Shown here one piece after another: positions 1 through 5,844 of a DNA stretch of 9,676 nucleotides (position 1 is its first letter; each line of letters begins with the position of its first letter). This stretch comes from JBGLNJ01 sp964353405 (lineage in GTDB: Bacteria > Chloroflexota > Anaerolineae > Fen-1058): contig CAYGWJ010000243.1 of the NCBI GenBank assembly GCA_964353405.1, positions 1 through 9,676 of the forward strand, read 5' to 3'. The notes under the pieces were generated by a model, which saw only the letters and a program-made list of their open reading frames with translations, made no database searches and had not been told where the DNA came from. The position numbers were made by a program, and so were the translations under genes.

Positions 1-24
1 AGCAAAAGCGACATTTGAACTGCT

Positions 25-102
25 GGTGTGACAAAATCTCGGCTGGCAAGAGGCAAAAACAGCTTGGATTTAGAACGCATGGTCTAGAGATTTTGTCACA
101 CC
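25..102. repeat. Perfect 16-bp inverted repeat upstream of the glycosyltransferase
   Basis: The arm GGTGTGACAAAATCTC (25-40) is exactly complementary to GAGATTTTGTCACACC (87-102), with 46 nt between them. Matching stops sharply at both ends. The repeat lies just upstream of the chosen glycosyltransferase start at 153. It could be the ends of a small 78-bp MITE-like element, a hairpin in the 5' leader, or a pair of regulator half-sites. No target duplication is obvious and no transposase is present. Confidence 0.7.
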
Positions 103-140
103 TAACGTTGCGATGTCAACTTTGCCGGTACTCTGAGTAT

Positions 141-146
141 AGGAAT
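141..146 (+). promoter_or_regulatory. Ribosome binding site deciding the glycosyltransferase start
   Basis: AGGAAT begins 12 nt before the ATG at 153, a normal Shine-Dalgarno position. The same frame is open upstream to an ATG at 15, but that extension runs through the 16-bp inverted repeat and reads as non-family sequence, so 153 is preferred. Confidence 0.55.
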
Positions 147-152
147 CTTGTC

Positions 153-1361
153 ATGTCACTTGCTGTGGATCCCCTGATCTCGAACGTGTTCTTCACGTTG
201 AGTCTGATTCCTCATTTTAGCAAGCCTGCCATAGGTCAAGTTCAAGAAGGGGCAAAGCCAAATCTTCCCCGTGTTTCAGTGCTGGTACCACTGTTCAAAG
301 AAAAAGAGACGGATATTGAGATAACCTTGGCTTCTCTCAAGGATCAGACCTTTCCCAAAAACAAGCTCGAAGTAATTCTGATCGTCGAGCCAGAAGACAG
401 CGAAACCGGCATGTATGCTGACAAGGCGTCGCAAGAGCTACAGACCTTCGGGATCAAAAGCAGAGTAATTTCCAGCAGAGGGAATCCCAAGATGAAGCCG
501 CACGCGCTCAACGTAGCGCTGACGGACATTGAAAACGAGTTTATATGTGTTTACGACGCAAGCGACTCCATAGAGAGGGACCAGATAGAGCAAGCACTTT
601 CTCTCATGCTGGCAGGGAATTACGATGTGGTTCAGGCTCAAGTCCGCAGACAGGGCCCTACAGTTCTGAGTAAGCTGCTCTGGCTTGATACATTGCTCTG
701 GTTCAAGAAATATGTCCCCATGATTGCGAGGCTGACCGGCGGGTTTCCGCTCAGTGGAGAGGGTCTCTTTGTCAGGAAGAGTGTATTGGAAGAAGTGGGC
801 TACTTTCCTGAAATGCTGACCGAAGATGCCTGCTTGGGGTTGCTGCTGACCGAGAAAAACAAGCGGTTTGCTCTTTTGGAATCCACCGTGACCGAAAAGG
901 CTCCAAAGAACATACAAGCACACTTCCAGCAGAAATTACGGTGGTATAGAGGCTATCTGACCTGTCTTGGAATCCTGATCCGATCTAAGCTGAGCCTCAA
1001 GAAAAAGATATTTTTCTCATTGCTGTTCGGAACGCCCATCGTCGGAGCCTTGGCCTTTGTGTCGTGGATTCTGTTCGTTGGTTATTGGGGAACACGCCTC
1101 CTGTTACCTGAGTTGAACATTACTGCTCCCTGGATGTTACATCCGATATACACCTATATTCTCTATTTTTGGTCTCTCAGCTTGATCTTCCTCGGACCGT
1201 TAACTGGGATTTGGTCCTACATGAGCGTCGTCCCGCGTCATGAGCAACAAAGTATTGCCCCATTGATGTTCTTGATACCTCTGTACTGGATATTCGTCAG
1301 TACATGCGCGATCAGCGCTTTCTTCCAAAACGCAAATCATTGGTACAAGACTGAAAGATAA
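153..1361 (+). CDS. Family 2 glycosyltransferase, membrane-anchored
   Basis: A protein of 402 residues from the ATG at 153. It is a GT-A fold inverting glycosyltransferase of family 2, resembling the cellulose synthase / poly-GlcNAc synthase group that transfers sugars from nucleotide-sugar donors at the cytoplasmic face of the membrane. Seen in order: the nucleotide-binding start PRVSVLVPLFKE, the metal-binding VYDASDS (D-x-S-D), the general-base motif TEDACLGL, and the acceptor motif QKLRW (Q-x-x-R-W). The C-terminal third has about three hydrophobic segments (around FFSLLFGTPIVGALAFVSW, YTYILYFWSLSLIFLGP and LMFLIPLYWIFVSTC) and ends NHWYKTER. A strong N-terminal membrane segment is lacking, so it is shorter than typical synthases. 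All catalytic motifs are intact. The gene is poorer in GC than the rest of the window and is the only intact plus-strand gene, which suggests separate acquisition. Donor and product cannot be told; exopolysaccharide or glycolipid synthesis is an inference. Confidence 0.85.
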   Translation: MSLAVDPLISNVFFTLSLIPHFSKPAIGQVQEGAKPNLPRVSVLVPLFKEKETDIEITLASLKDQTFPKNKLEVILIVEPEDSETGMYADKASQELQTFGIKSRVISSRGNPKMKPHALNVALTDIENEFICVYDASDSIERDQIEQALSLMLAGNYDVVQAQVRRQGPTVLSKLLWLDTLLWFKKYVPMIARLTGGFPLSGEGLFVRKSVLEEVGYFPEMLTEDACLGLLLTEKNKRFALLESTVTEKAPKNIQAHFQQKLRWYRGYLTCLGILIRSKLSLKKKIFFSLLFGTPIVGALAFVSWILFVGYWGTRLLLPELNITAPWMLHPIYTYILYFWSLSLIFLGPLTGIWSYMSVVPRHEQQSIAPLMFLIPLYWIFVSTCAISAFFQNANHWYKTER

Positions 1362-1391
1362 CGCGGCCGGATGCCTGTCCCAGGAAACCCC

Positions 1392-1535
1392 ATGAAAAGA
1401 CCCATTGCGCTGCAAGTCAAGCGCCTCATAGAGCTTGCGCCTTCCGCCCCCTACAACTTTGACGCCACGCTGTACAACCCCAGCCACTTTCCCGCCGCCG
1501 ATAGGGACCGTCGTGCGCATCAATCTGGCCATTGA
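1392..1535 (+). pseudogene. Short gene remnant, possibly the N-terminus of a DNA glycosylase
   Basis: An open frame of 47 codons from ATG 1392 to TGA 1535 reads LAPSAPYNFDATLYNPSHFP before becoming arginine-rich nonsense from about 1501, where a different frame with NHL-type sequence takes over. The readable part vaguely resembles the N-terminus of AlkA-type DNA-3-methyladenine glycosylases, but this rests on recollection of the pattern only. The catalytic domain is absent, so it would be a dead 5' stub in any case. Confidence 0.25.
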
Positions 1536-1797
1536 CGATGAGAAAATGCCCCGTGAGTTGTCACTGAACGTCATTGGCTCCGGCTTCCTTGAGCGGACCG
1601 ACCCTGCTGCTTTTGTCATCGGGACAACGGGTGTAGGACTTGGTCATGATGGCACCCTCTATGTTGCCGACACCCTGGCGAATCGTATTGCCGCAATCCC
1701 TAACGCACTGTTCCGCAAGGCCAGCGCCGGCACCGGGCGGACAGTGTCGGCAAACGGCGCCATCAACGGCCCCCTCACGTCACTCTTCACCGTATAA
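1501..1797 (+). pseudogene. NHL-repeat protein fragment
   Basis: This frame reads GTVVRINLAIDDEK, then GVGLGHDGTLYVADTLANRI and AAIPNALFRKASAGTGRTV, and ends at TAA 1797. G-x-G-L-x-x-D-G-T-L-Y-V-A-D-x-x-x-N-R-I is the classic NHL repeat of secreted or surface beta-propeller proteins. Only about one and a half blades remain. There is no start codon with a ribosome binding site, no signal peptide and no remaining propeller. I read it as an internal fragment of a larger secreted protein stranded by a deletion or rearrangement. After the stop no continuation was recognised. Confidence 0.55.
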
Positions 1798-1943
1798 TGG
1801 GCCAGGCGTCTTCACCCACACTGGGCCAGTTGCCGGATGAGTCTCCCCCCGGGCGGGTATACTCCTCGCGCAGCCTTCGTCGTGGAGACCGTCATGACCG
1901 ACAGGAGACTCAAGACGATGGGCATTCAAGCGCTATTGCGCCG
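1798..1943. other. Unassigned spacer between gene remnants
   Basis: No supported gene. A TATACT hexamer (1859-1864) and a 19-codon ORF from ATG 1894 (MTDRRLKTMGIQALLRRMRM) are present, but neither has a partner -35 box or a ribosome binding site. It may be the stub of another lost gene. Confidence 0.3.
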
Positions 1944-2207
1944 GATGCGTATGTGAACGACGAAAACGACCAGGAGCTGCGTTACCGCCCCGTGCAAGAT
2001 TGCCGTTACGTTGAGAACGGCACGCTAGATCCAGGCGTGTGGAAGCGCGTTCAGATTCCATTGAGCCACCTCGATGCGACAGGGCGTTTGCTGACCAGAG
2101 TTGCGATCAGGAACTGGACCAGTCAGTCCTCGACGTTGTGGCTGGACGAGATTCGTCTCGTAGGTGCGGCCTGGCATGTGTATTTACCACTGGTGCTGCG
2201 AGATTAG
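1944..2207 (+). pseudogene. C-terminal remnant of a secreted beta-sandwich protein
   Basis: The frame becomes protein-like from DAYVNDENDQELRYRP and continues with DPGVWKRVQIPLSHL, RVAIRNWTSQSSTLWLDEIR and the tail AAWHVYLPLVLRD before TAG 2205-2207. The pattern V-W-K-x-V-x-I-P-L ... T-L-W-L-D-E-I-R-L-V is typical of carbohydrate-binding-like jelly-roll modules in secreted proteins. The ending H-x-Y-L-P-L-V-L-R recurs at the C-termini of exported proteins in Chloroflexota. Upstream residues in this frame (1797-1943) are arginine/serine-rich and not family-like, and there is no signal peptide. About 87 residues of a once larger surface or secreted protein survive. It could be translated from a distant start, but a functional product is unlikely. 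Confidence 0.6.
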
Positions 2208-2220
2208 AGTCACCTATTTC

Positions 2221-2250
2221 ATTCGTGACGATTCGCGTGAATTCGCGGAT
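2221..2250. repeat. Three imperfect 10-bp direct repeats
   Basis: ATTCGTGACG, ATTCGCGTGA and ATTCGCGGAT follow one another with an exact 10-nt period in the gap between the activator stop (2250) and the secreted-protein remnant. No hairpin with a T-run is present, so no terminator is called here. Confidence 0.45.
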
Positions 2251-3158
2251 CAAAGCTTATTCTCGTTGTTTCCTATTCCCAAAGCAACCAACGCCGCGCC
2301 ATACGCTCCCATCAACTGAGGATATTGGGGGATCACGACCTTCTCGCCCGTCTCTTCTTCCAACATCCGGGCGATGGCCTGGTTCTGTACCACGCCGCCT
2401 GAAAGCATCAGCGGCGGCGCCAGGCCGACGGTTCGTATCATCGCCACCACACGCTTGATGAGCGAGCGATGCAGTCCCTTGAGGATCGGCTCGATGGCAA
2501 TGCCGTGCGCGATAAGCGAGATAACCTCCGACTCGGCAAAGACCGTGCAAGTGCTCGAGATCGAGACTTCCTCCAGGGCCGAGAGCGCGACCTGTCCCAT
2601 GCGTTCCAACGGCACGCCCAGGCGGTTGGCCGTGTTTTCCAAAAAGCGACCCGTGCCGGCGGCGCACTTGTCGTTCATGCTGAAATCCGTCACGTCGCCC
2701 TTCGGACTGATGCCGATGACCTTGCTGTCCTGCCCGCCAATGTCCACCAGCGTTCCGCCGTGCGCCAGTTCCCGGTAGACACCTTTGGCGTGGCACGTAA
2801 TCTCGGTCACACTGCGCGTGGCCTGGCGCACCAGCTTGCGACCATACCCGGTGGCGACGAGAGGCACAGACACGCCCGATGTTGAAACATCGGGCTGATA
2901 GGACAAAGGGCGATGAATCGCCCTCTTGTAGCCCGCTTCAGCGGGCTTGGCACTATCAGCCCGATGATTCATCGTCGGGACATTCGCACGCGCCAGAAAG
3001 CTCTCGACCTGATCCTCGACGCGCGGCTCGGCCTGCTCCAGCCAATGCCAGGCCAGGTTGCCCTGTGCGTCCACGCCAACAATCTTGACCGTCGTGGAGC
3101 CTACATCAATCCCCAGCGCGACCACCCGTGAAGCATCAATTGGACCTTCATCCTTCAT
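2250..3158 (-). CDS. 2-hydroxyacyl-CoA dehydratase activator ATPase (BadF/BadG/BcrA/BcrD family)
   Basis: 302 residues. Activators of this ASKHA-fold family are homodimers bridged by one [4Fe-4S] cluster; they hydrolyse ATP to push a low-potential electron into the dehydratase. Visible motifs: phosphate 1 GIDVGSTTVKIV (15-26), VATGYGRK (101-108), phosphate 2 DIGGQDSKVIG (139-149), cluster cysteines C165 (NDKCAAGTGRF) and C204 (SSTCTVFAES), and the adenosine motif LSGGVVQNQAIA. Usual length is about 260. The excess is mostly residues 61-95, encoded by a palindromic 105-bp element (2875-2979) that sits between the first strands and VATGYGRK. All catalytic motifs are intact, so the protein may still work. 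The start is ATG 3158 inside an ATGAAGG heptamer array that also supplies the Shine-Dalgarno AAGG; GTG 3125 is an alternative. It is the third gene of the operon, 31 nt after the second dehydratase subunit. Confidence 0.9.
   Translation of the reverse strand: MKDEGPIDASRVVALGIDVGSTTVKIVGVDAQGNLAWHWLEQAEPRVEDQVESFLARANVPTMNHRADSAKPAEAGYKRAIHRPLSYQPDVSTSGVSVPLVATGYGRKLVRQATRSVTEITCHAKGVYRELAHGGTLVDIGGQDSKVIGISPKGDVTDFSMNDKCAAGTGRFLENTANRLGVPLERMGQVALSALEEVSISSTCTVFAESEVISLIAHGIAIEPILKGLHRSLIKRVVAMIRTVGLAPPLMLSGGVVQNQAIARMLEEETGEKVVIPQYPQLMGAYGAALVALGIGNNENKL
2875..2979. mobile_element. 105-bp palindromic element inserted in frame in the activator gene
   Basis: The segment is bounded by two 20-bp palindromes: CCCGATGTT-GA-AACATCGGG (2875-2894, perfect) and CCCGATGATTCATCGTCGGG (2960-2979, one mismatched pair). 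Between them lie AGGGCGAT-GA-ATCGCCCT (2907-2924) and AGCCCGCT-TC-AGCGGGCT (2930-2947). A long outer pairing joins CATCGGGCTGATAG (2888-2901) to CTATCAGCCCGATG (2953-2966). The fold would be a 14-bp stem with two inner arms. Its length is exactly 35 codons. Read on the minus strand it gives residues 61-95 of the activator (PTMNHRADSAKPAEAGYKRA, then IHRPLSYQPDVSTSG). Removing it leaves the frame intact (ARANV|VSVPLVATGYG). I see no target duplication and no transposase, so mobility would be in trans. Calling it mobile is an inference. Confidence 0.7.
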
Positions 3159-3193
3159 CCTTCATCCTTCATCCTTCCGCCTTCATCCTTTAC
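3145..3193. repeat. Heptamer tandem repeat at the activator start
   Basis: CCTTCAT is repeated four times without change (3145-3172), followed by CCTTCCG, CCTTCAT and CCTTTAC. On the coding (minus) strand the unit is ATGAAGG, so each copy offers both a start codon and a Shine-Dalgarno-like AAGG seven nt before the next ATG. The array fills the gap between the stop of the upstream subunit (3190) and the activator start (3158). Because 7 is not a multiple of 3, successive ATGs fall in different frames; only the ATG at 3158 is in frame with the activator. Confidence 0.9.
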
Positions 3194-4512
3194 GCAAGCA
3201 TTTCGATGAACGCCGACAGCCGATTGGCGACCTGCTCCTCGGCATAGACGCGCGAATCATTGTGATCGGCTTCCAACAGGAGCGCCGGAACACCCTGCTC
3301 GCGAATCAACCGGTCACGTTGATCCATCTGCCCGATAGAATACGGCTTGCACGAGCGATCCGAGTGAAGGATGACGCCGTCGAGATGGTACTCGTCAATC
3401 ATGCGCTGCATCGTGTTGAGCTTGTGGCCCGTGCTCCGATTGAGGATGGGATAAATGTAGGTGCGCGCGGCGGATTCAATGGGGCGCTCCGGGTCAATCA
3501 GTGGAGCCAGCTCCCCCCAGGCATTGGTATAAGTGGAAGCCACGATGGCCACGCCGTGCTCGCCCAAAAACTCGGCCAGGTAACGCAGCCGGTACCAGAT
3601 CGGCAGGTTGTCCCATAGCAAACGCTTGCGCTCGTGCTTGACCGCGCCCATGCCACGCGCGATGCGCTCGTCCACCTCCTTGAGCAGCGCAGCGTAAAAA
3701 TCAACCGTGGCGGCGTCCCCCCGCATCTCGACGATCGGCGCCATCTGGATGAACTGGTCAAAGACCGAAATCGGCGCGGGCTGGTGTTGGTTGCGCTGCA
3801 TGATCTCTAGCCACAGTTGTGAGGCCAGCTTGCTCAAGCGGGCGACCTCTTGGAGCTTGCGCTGATCCAGCGATTTGCCCGCCACCTTCTCGGCCACCGG
3901 GACCGCTTCTTCCAGTTGGCGCTTGACAAACTCGACGGCATGTTCGGGCGCTTGCTCGTAATAGACGAACGGCGTGTCAATCAGAATGAGCGGCACGTGC
4001 AAGTGATGCGCCAACACCCGATACCAAAACAGAACCGTCTGGCAGATATTGGTGCAGGCCATCAACAGGTCGGGCCTGGGCAGCTTGCCCACCGGCGTCT
4101 TGCCCGAAAGCAGCGCGCCGATGTCGGTACGAGCGTAGGAGCATATGTCGCGCGAGTAGCCGGCATTCTCTGCCTCGGACGAAATCTCTACGGCAACGCG
4201 CGCTGTCCCGCAGATGGCCGCGTGATTTTCAGGATAGAGCACGTAAAAACCCAGCGCCTTGAGCAGCTCGGCCGGCGCGCCCGAGGTGACCCACGCTACC
4301 TTGCGATTCAGATTGGCGTAACGGCCTTGCAGCCAGTGCCGGGCAACCAGCTCCTTGGTGCGCGGCGCAATCTTGAGCGGCGGCGCAAGGTATTCAGTCT
4401 TCCAGCGCGACGAGACGGCTCGCTGCTCGGACTGCCATCGCTGCCAACGCAAAGCGGCCCGGCCCAGGCCGTTGACCATCAAGTGATAGCGAAGCAAACC
4501 GGTCGCGCTCAT
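3190..4512 (-). CDS. 2-hydroxyacyl-CoA dehydratase / benzoyl-CoA reductase-like subunit (HgdB/BcrB type)
   Basis: 440 residues, the larger of two related iron-sulfur subunits. In this superfamily the two subunits form a cytoplasmic heterodimer with [4Fe-4S] clusters that takes one or more activated electrons to dehydrate (R)-2-hydroxyacyl-CoA or reduce an aromatic acyl-CoA. Cluster-ligand candidates in family positions: C124 (GYSRDICSYAR), C153/C157 (MACTNICQTVLFWYR) and C388 (HSDRSCKPYSIGQMDQRD). The C-terminus EADHNDSRVYAEEQVANRLS followed by AFIEML is the usual family ending. Length fits BcrB-type subunits (about 430-440). ATG 4512 overlaps the TGA of the preceding subunit as ATGA, so translation is probably coupled. 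Sequence alone does not separate dehydratase from reductase; with one activator gene and no ferredoxin gene, a dehydratase is the simpler reading. Confidence 0.88.
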   Translation of the reverse strand: MSATGLLRYHLMVNGLGRAALRWQRWQSEQRAVSSRWKTEYLAPPLKIAPRTKELVARHWLQGRYANLNRKVAWVTSGAPAELLKALGFYVLYPENHAAICGTARVAVEISSEAENAGYSRDICSYARTDIGALLSGKTPVGKLPRPDLLMACTNICQTVLFWYRVLAHHLHVPLILIDTPFVYYEQAPEHAVEFVKRQLEEAVPVAEKVAGKSLDQRKLQEVARLSKLASQLWLEIMQRNQHQPAPISVFDQFIQMAPIVEMRGDAATVDFYAALLKEVDERIARGMGAVKHERKRLLWDNLPIWYRLRYLAEFLGEHGVAIVASTYTNAWGELAPLIDPERPIESAARTYIYPILNRSTGHKLNTMQRMIDEYHLDGVILHSDRSCKPYSIGQMDQRDRLIREQGVPALLLEADHNDSRVYAEEQVANRLSAFIEMLA

Positions 4513-5627
4513 GCGATCATCTCCAGGAAAGCCTCCATCCGCGTGAGCGTCTGGTGAGCCAGCGGATCGTTGAGATCAACTTCAATCGCGGTGGATGGGA
4601 TGCCAGCCTCTTGCAAGCCTTGGCGCAAATCCGGCAAGTCGTACAGCTCCGGCTCGCAGAATTTGACGTCGTAAAAGACCACGCCCTTTGCGCCCGACGA
4701 CCGGGTCAGCCGCAAGAGATGATCGAGGCGGTCTTGAATCGGACTGCCGCGCATTGGGTCCGGCGGAGCCGCCAGTAAGCTTTCGGCCATGCGACGGAAG
4801 GGATCATCGCTTTTGCCGGGAGGATAGACCCGGCGTCCGCAGCAGGCCAGGTCATCCGCCACGACCACGCCGCCCATCTCGGCGATGGACTCGAACATCC
4901 TCATCGGCTCCGGCACAATGCCCGAAAGAAGGATGGGGATGCCTCTCCATAACTCTCCCTCTCCTGTCGTGCGACTGGGGGGTGGGGCTGAGGCCTGAGC
5001 CAACACAGATTGTGCCAGCTCGGAAAAGACCTCGGCGGCAAGATATTCGCGGGAACGAATGAGGCGATAGAACTCGATTTGCATCAGGGCAAGCTGCCGG
5101 CGGCGTTGGTAAAGCTCGGAGAAAAGCCGGTCGGCTGCTTCTTCACGCTGGACACTTGCCAAAACCTGGGCTTTTGAAGGCGAGCGAAGCGTTACCTCTT
5201 CTAACCGGTGGTAGATGGATCGCAATTCATCGGCCAGGAAGCTGGCATCACTTGCGCGCGTTCCTCGCGGGAGATAAAGGGGGATGACGGGTTGCTTTGG
5301 GTGGAAAAAGTCAATCAGGAGGCTGCCCAGGCCCTGGAGCGAGTCACACGCGTGCGGGACGATGATGAGGTCAACCTCGTCCAGGCTAGCGGCTTGAAGA
5401 AAGGAGAGCGCGTTGCGGACGATCGAGCATACGTAAGGCTGCAAGTGTGCGGCCCCGAAACTGGCGTCCACACCGGGCGGTCCCCAGACCTCGACCGGGA
5501 GAACGCCAAAGGCTCGCAAGAGAGCACGCGGAGAGTGAATCGGCAGCACCGCGGCGACCAGCCCCCCGCCCTCTTTAAAAGCGCGAATGGCTTCTGAACG
5601 GCGAGGAATTGCGGCCAGCGATGGCAC
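4509..5627 (-). CDS. 2-hydroxyacyl-CoA dehydratase subunit (HgdB/FldC/BcrC type)
   Basis: 372 residues from GTG 5627, first gene of the operon and paralogue of the 440-residue subunit. The family core starts at AIRAFKEGGGLVAAVLPIHS. Candidate cluster or active-site cysteines: C67 (QPYVCSIVRN), C94 (VPHACDSLQG), C262/C263 (DDLACCGRRVYP) and C324 (YDVKFCEPELYDLPDL). The ending TRMEAFLEMIA matches the family. The frame is open up to an ATG at 5807, but the extra 60 codons run through a 29-bp palindrome and a likely promoter and do not look like the family, whereas GTG 5627 has GGAGG five nt upstream. Residues 213-228 (SAPPPSRTTGEGELWR) look repeat-derived and lie in a loop before RGIPILLSG. Substrate unknown: no CoA-transferase or ligase gene is seen in the window. 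Confidence 0.87.
   Translation of the reverse strand: MPSLAAIPRRSEAIRAFKEGGGLVAAVLPIHSPRALLRAFGVLPVEVWGPPGVDASFGAAHLQPYVCSIVRNALSFLQAASLDEVDLIIVPHACDSLQGLGSLLIDFFHPKQPVIPLYLPRGTRASDASFLADELRSIYHRLEEVTLRSPSKAQVLASVQREEAADRLFSELYQRRRQLALMQIEFYRLIRSREYLAAEVFSELAQSVLAQASAPPPSRTTGEGELWRGIPILLSGIVPEPMRMFESIAEMGGVVVADDLACCGRRVYPPGKSDDPFRRMAESLLAAPPDPMRGSPIQDRLDHLLRLTRSSGAKGVVFYDVKFCEPELYDLPDLRQGLQEAGIPSTAIEVDLNDPLAHQTLTRMEAFLEMIA
4943..4995. repeat. Probable repeat-derived segment inside the dehydratase subunit gene
   Basis: On the minus strand this reads CTCAGCCCCACCCCCCAG, then TCGCACGACAGGAGAGGGAG. It looks like a decayed copy of the CCCC-AGCCCC ... CGCACGACAGGAGAGGG type of intergenic repeat seen in some Chloroflexota and cyanobacteria, with GTCG-TG-CGAC (4967-4976) as its palindromic core. 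It adds about 16 residues in frame. The repeat-family identification is from memory and not tested. Confidence 0.35.
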
Positions 5628-5632
5628 GAGCA

Positions 5633-5637
5633 CCTCC
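5633..5637 (-). promoter_or_regulatory. Ribosome binding site deciding the GTG start of the dehydratase operon
   Basis: GGAGG on the minus strand lies 5 nt before GTG 5627. This is the best Shine-Dalgarno in the long open frame and supports a GTG start over the ATG at 5807. Confidence 0.6.
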
Positions 5638-5680
5638 GTGATACTTTGGGTGGGGTACACCGCAAAAGTGTCGGGCCAGC

Positions 5681-5709
5681 CGTAGGACAAGATGGCATCT
5701 TGTCCTACG
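5681..5709. repeat. 29-bp perfect palindrome in the dehydratase operon leader
   Basis: CGTAGGACAAGATG (5681-5694) and CATCTTGTCCTACG (5696-5709) are exact reverse complements around a single G. The palindrome lies 54 nt upstream of the GTG start. It could be an operator, a REP-like repeat or a leader hairpin. The word TAGGACAA also occurs in the palindromic element at 2899-2906, which hints weakly at a common repeat family. Confidence 0.75.
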
Positions 5710-5746
5710 ACCGACAGTTTCGCGTCATACCCCTGTGGGTGGTCTG

Positions 5747-5752
5747 ATTTTA
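5747..5752 (-). promoter_or_regulatory. Possible -10 box for the dehydratase operon
   Basis: TAAAAT on the minus strand would start transcription near 5740, giving a leader of about 113 nt that includes the 29-bp palindrome. No convincing -35 hexamer is found at 16-18 nt, so this is tentative. Confidence 0.22.
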
Positions 5753-5787
5753 GCACAAAACAAGAACCGGGGAAACGGATTACATTG

Positions 5788-5819
5788 GCTCCCGCTAGAG
5801 ACAACACTCCAGCGGGAGC
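5788..5819 (-). terminator. Hairpin after glmS, possible terminator without U-tract
   Basis: GCTCCCGCT (5788-5796) pairs with AGCGGGAGC (5811-5819), nine bp with a 14-nt loop, 26 nt beyond the glmS stop. No run of T follows on the minus strand, so it is not a classic intrinsic terminator. It may still mark the transcript end or act as a leader structure. Confidence 0.4.
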
Positions 5820-5844
5820 AAGGAAGGGGAACCAGAGAAAAGCC

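Noticed and set aside
15..152. A 46-residue N-terminal extension of the glycosyltransferase.
   Set aside because: It crosses the 16-bp inverted repeat, is Cys/Arg-rich and unlike the family; ATG 153 has a well-placed ribosome binding site.
1200..1619. A 139-codon minus-strand ORF across the end of the glycosyltransferase.
   Set aside because: It overlaps the conserved membrane region of the glycosyltransferase and the NHL fragment on the other strand and shows no motif.
5628..5807. A 60-residue N-terminal extension of the first dehydratase subunit.
   Set aside because: It runs through the 29-bp palindrome and the likely promoter; GTG 5627 has GGAGG at 5 nt and gives the usual family N-terminus.
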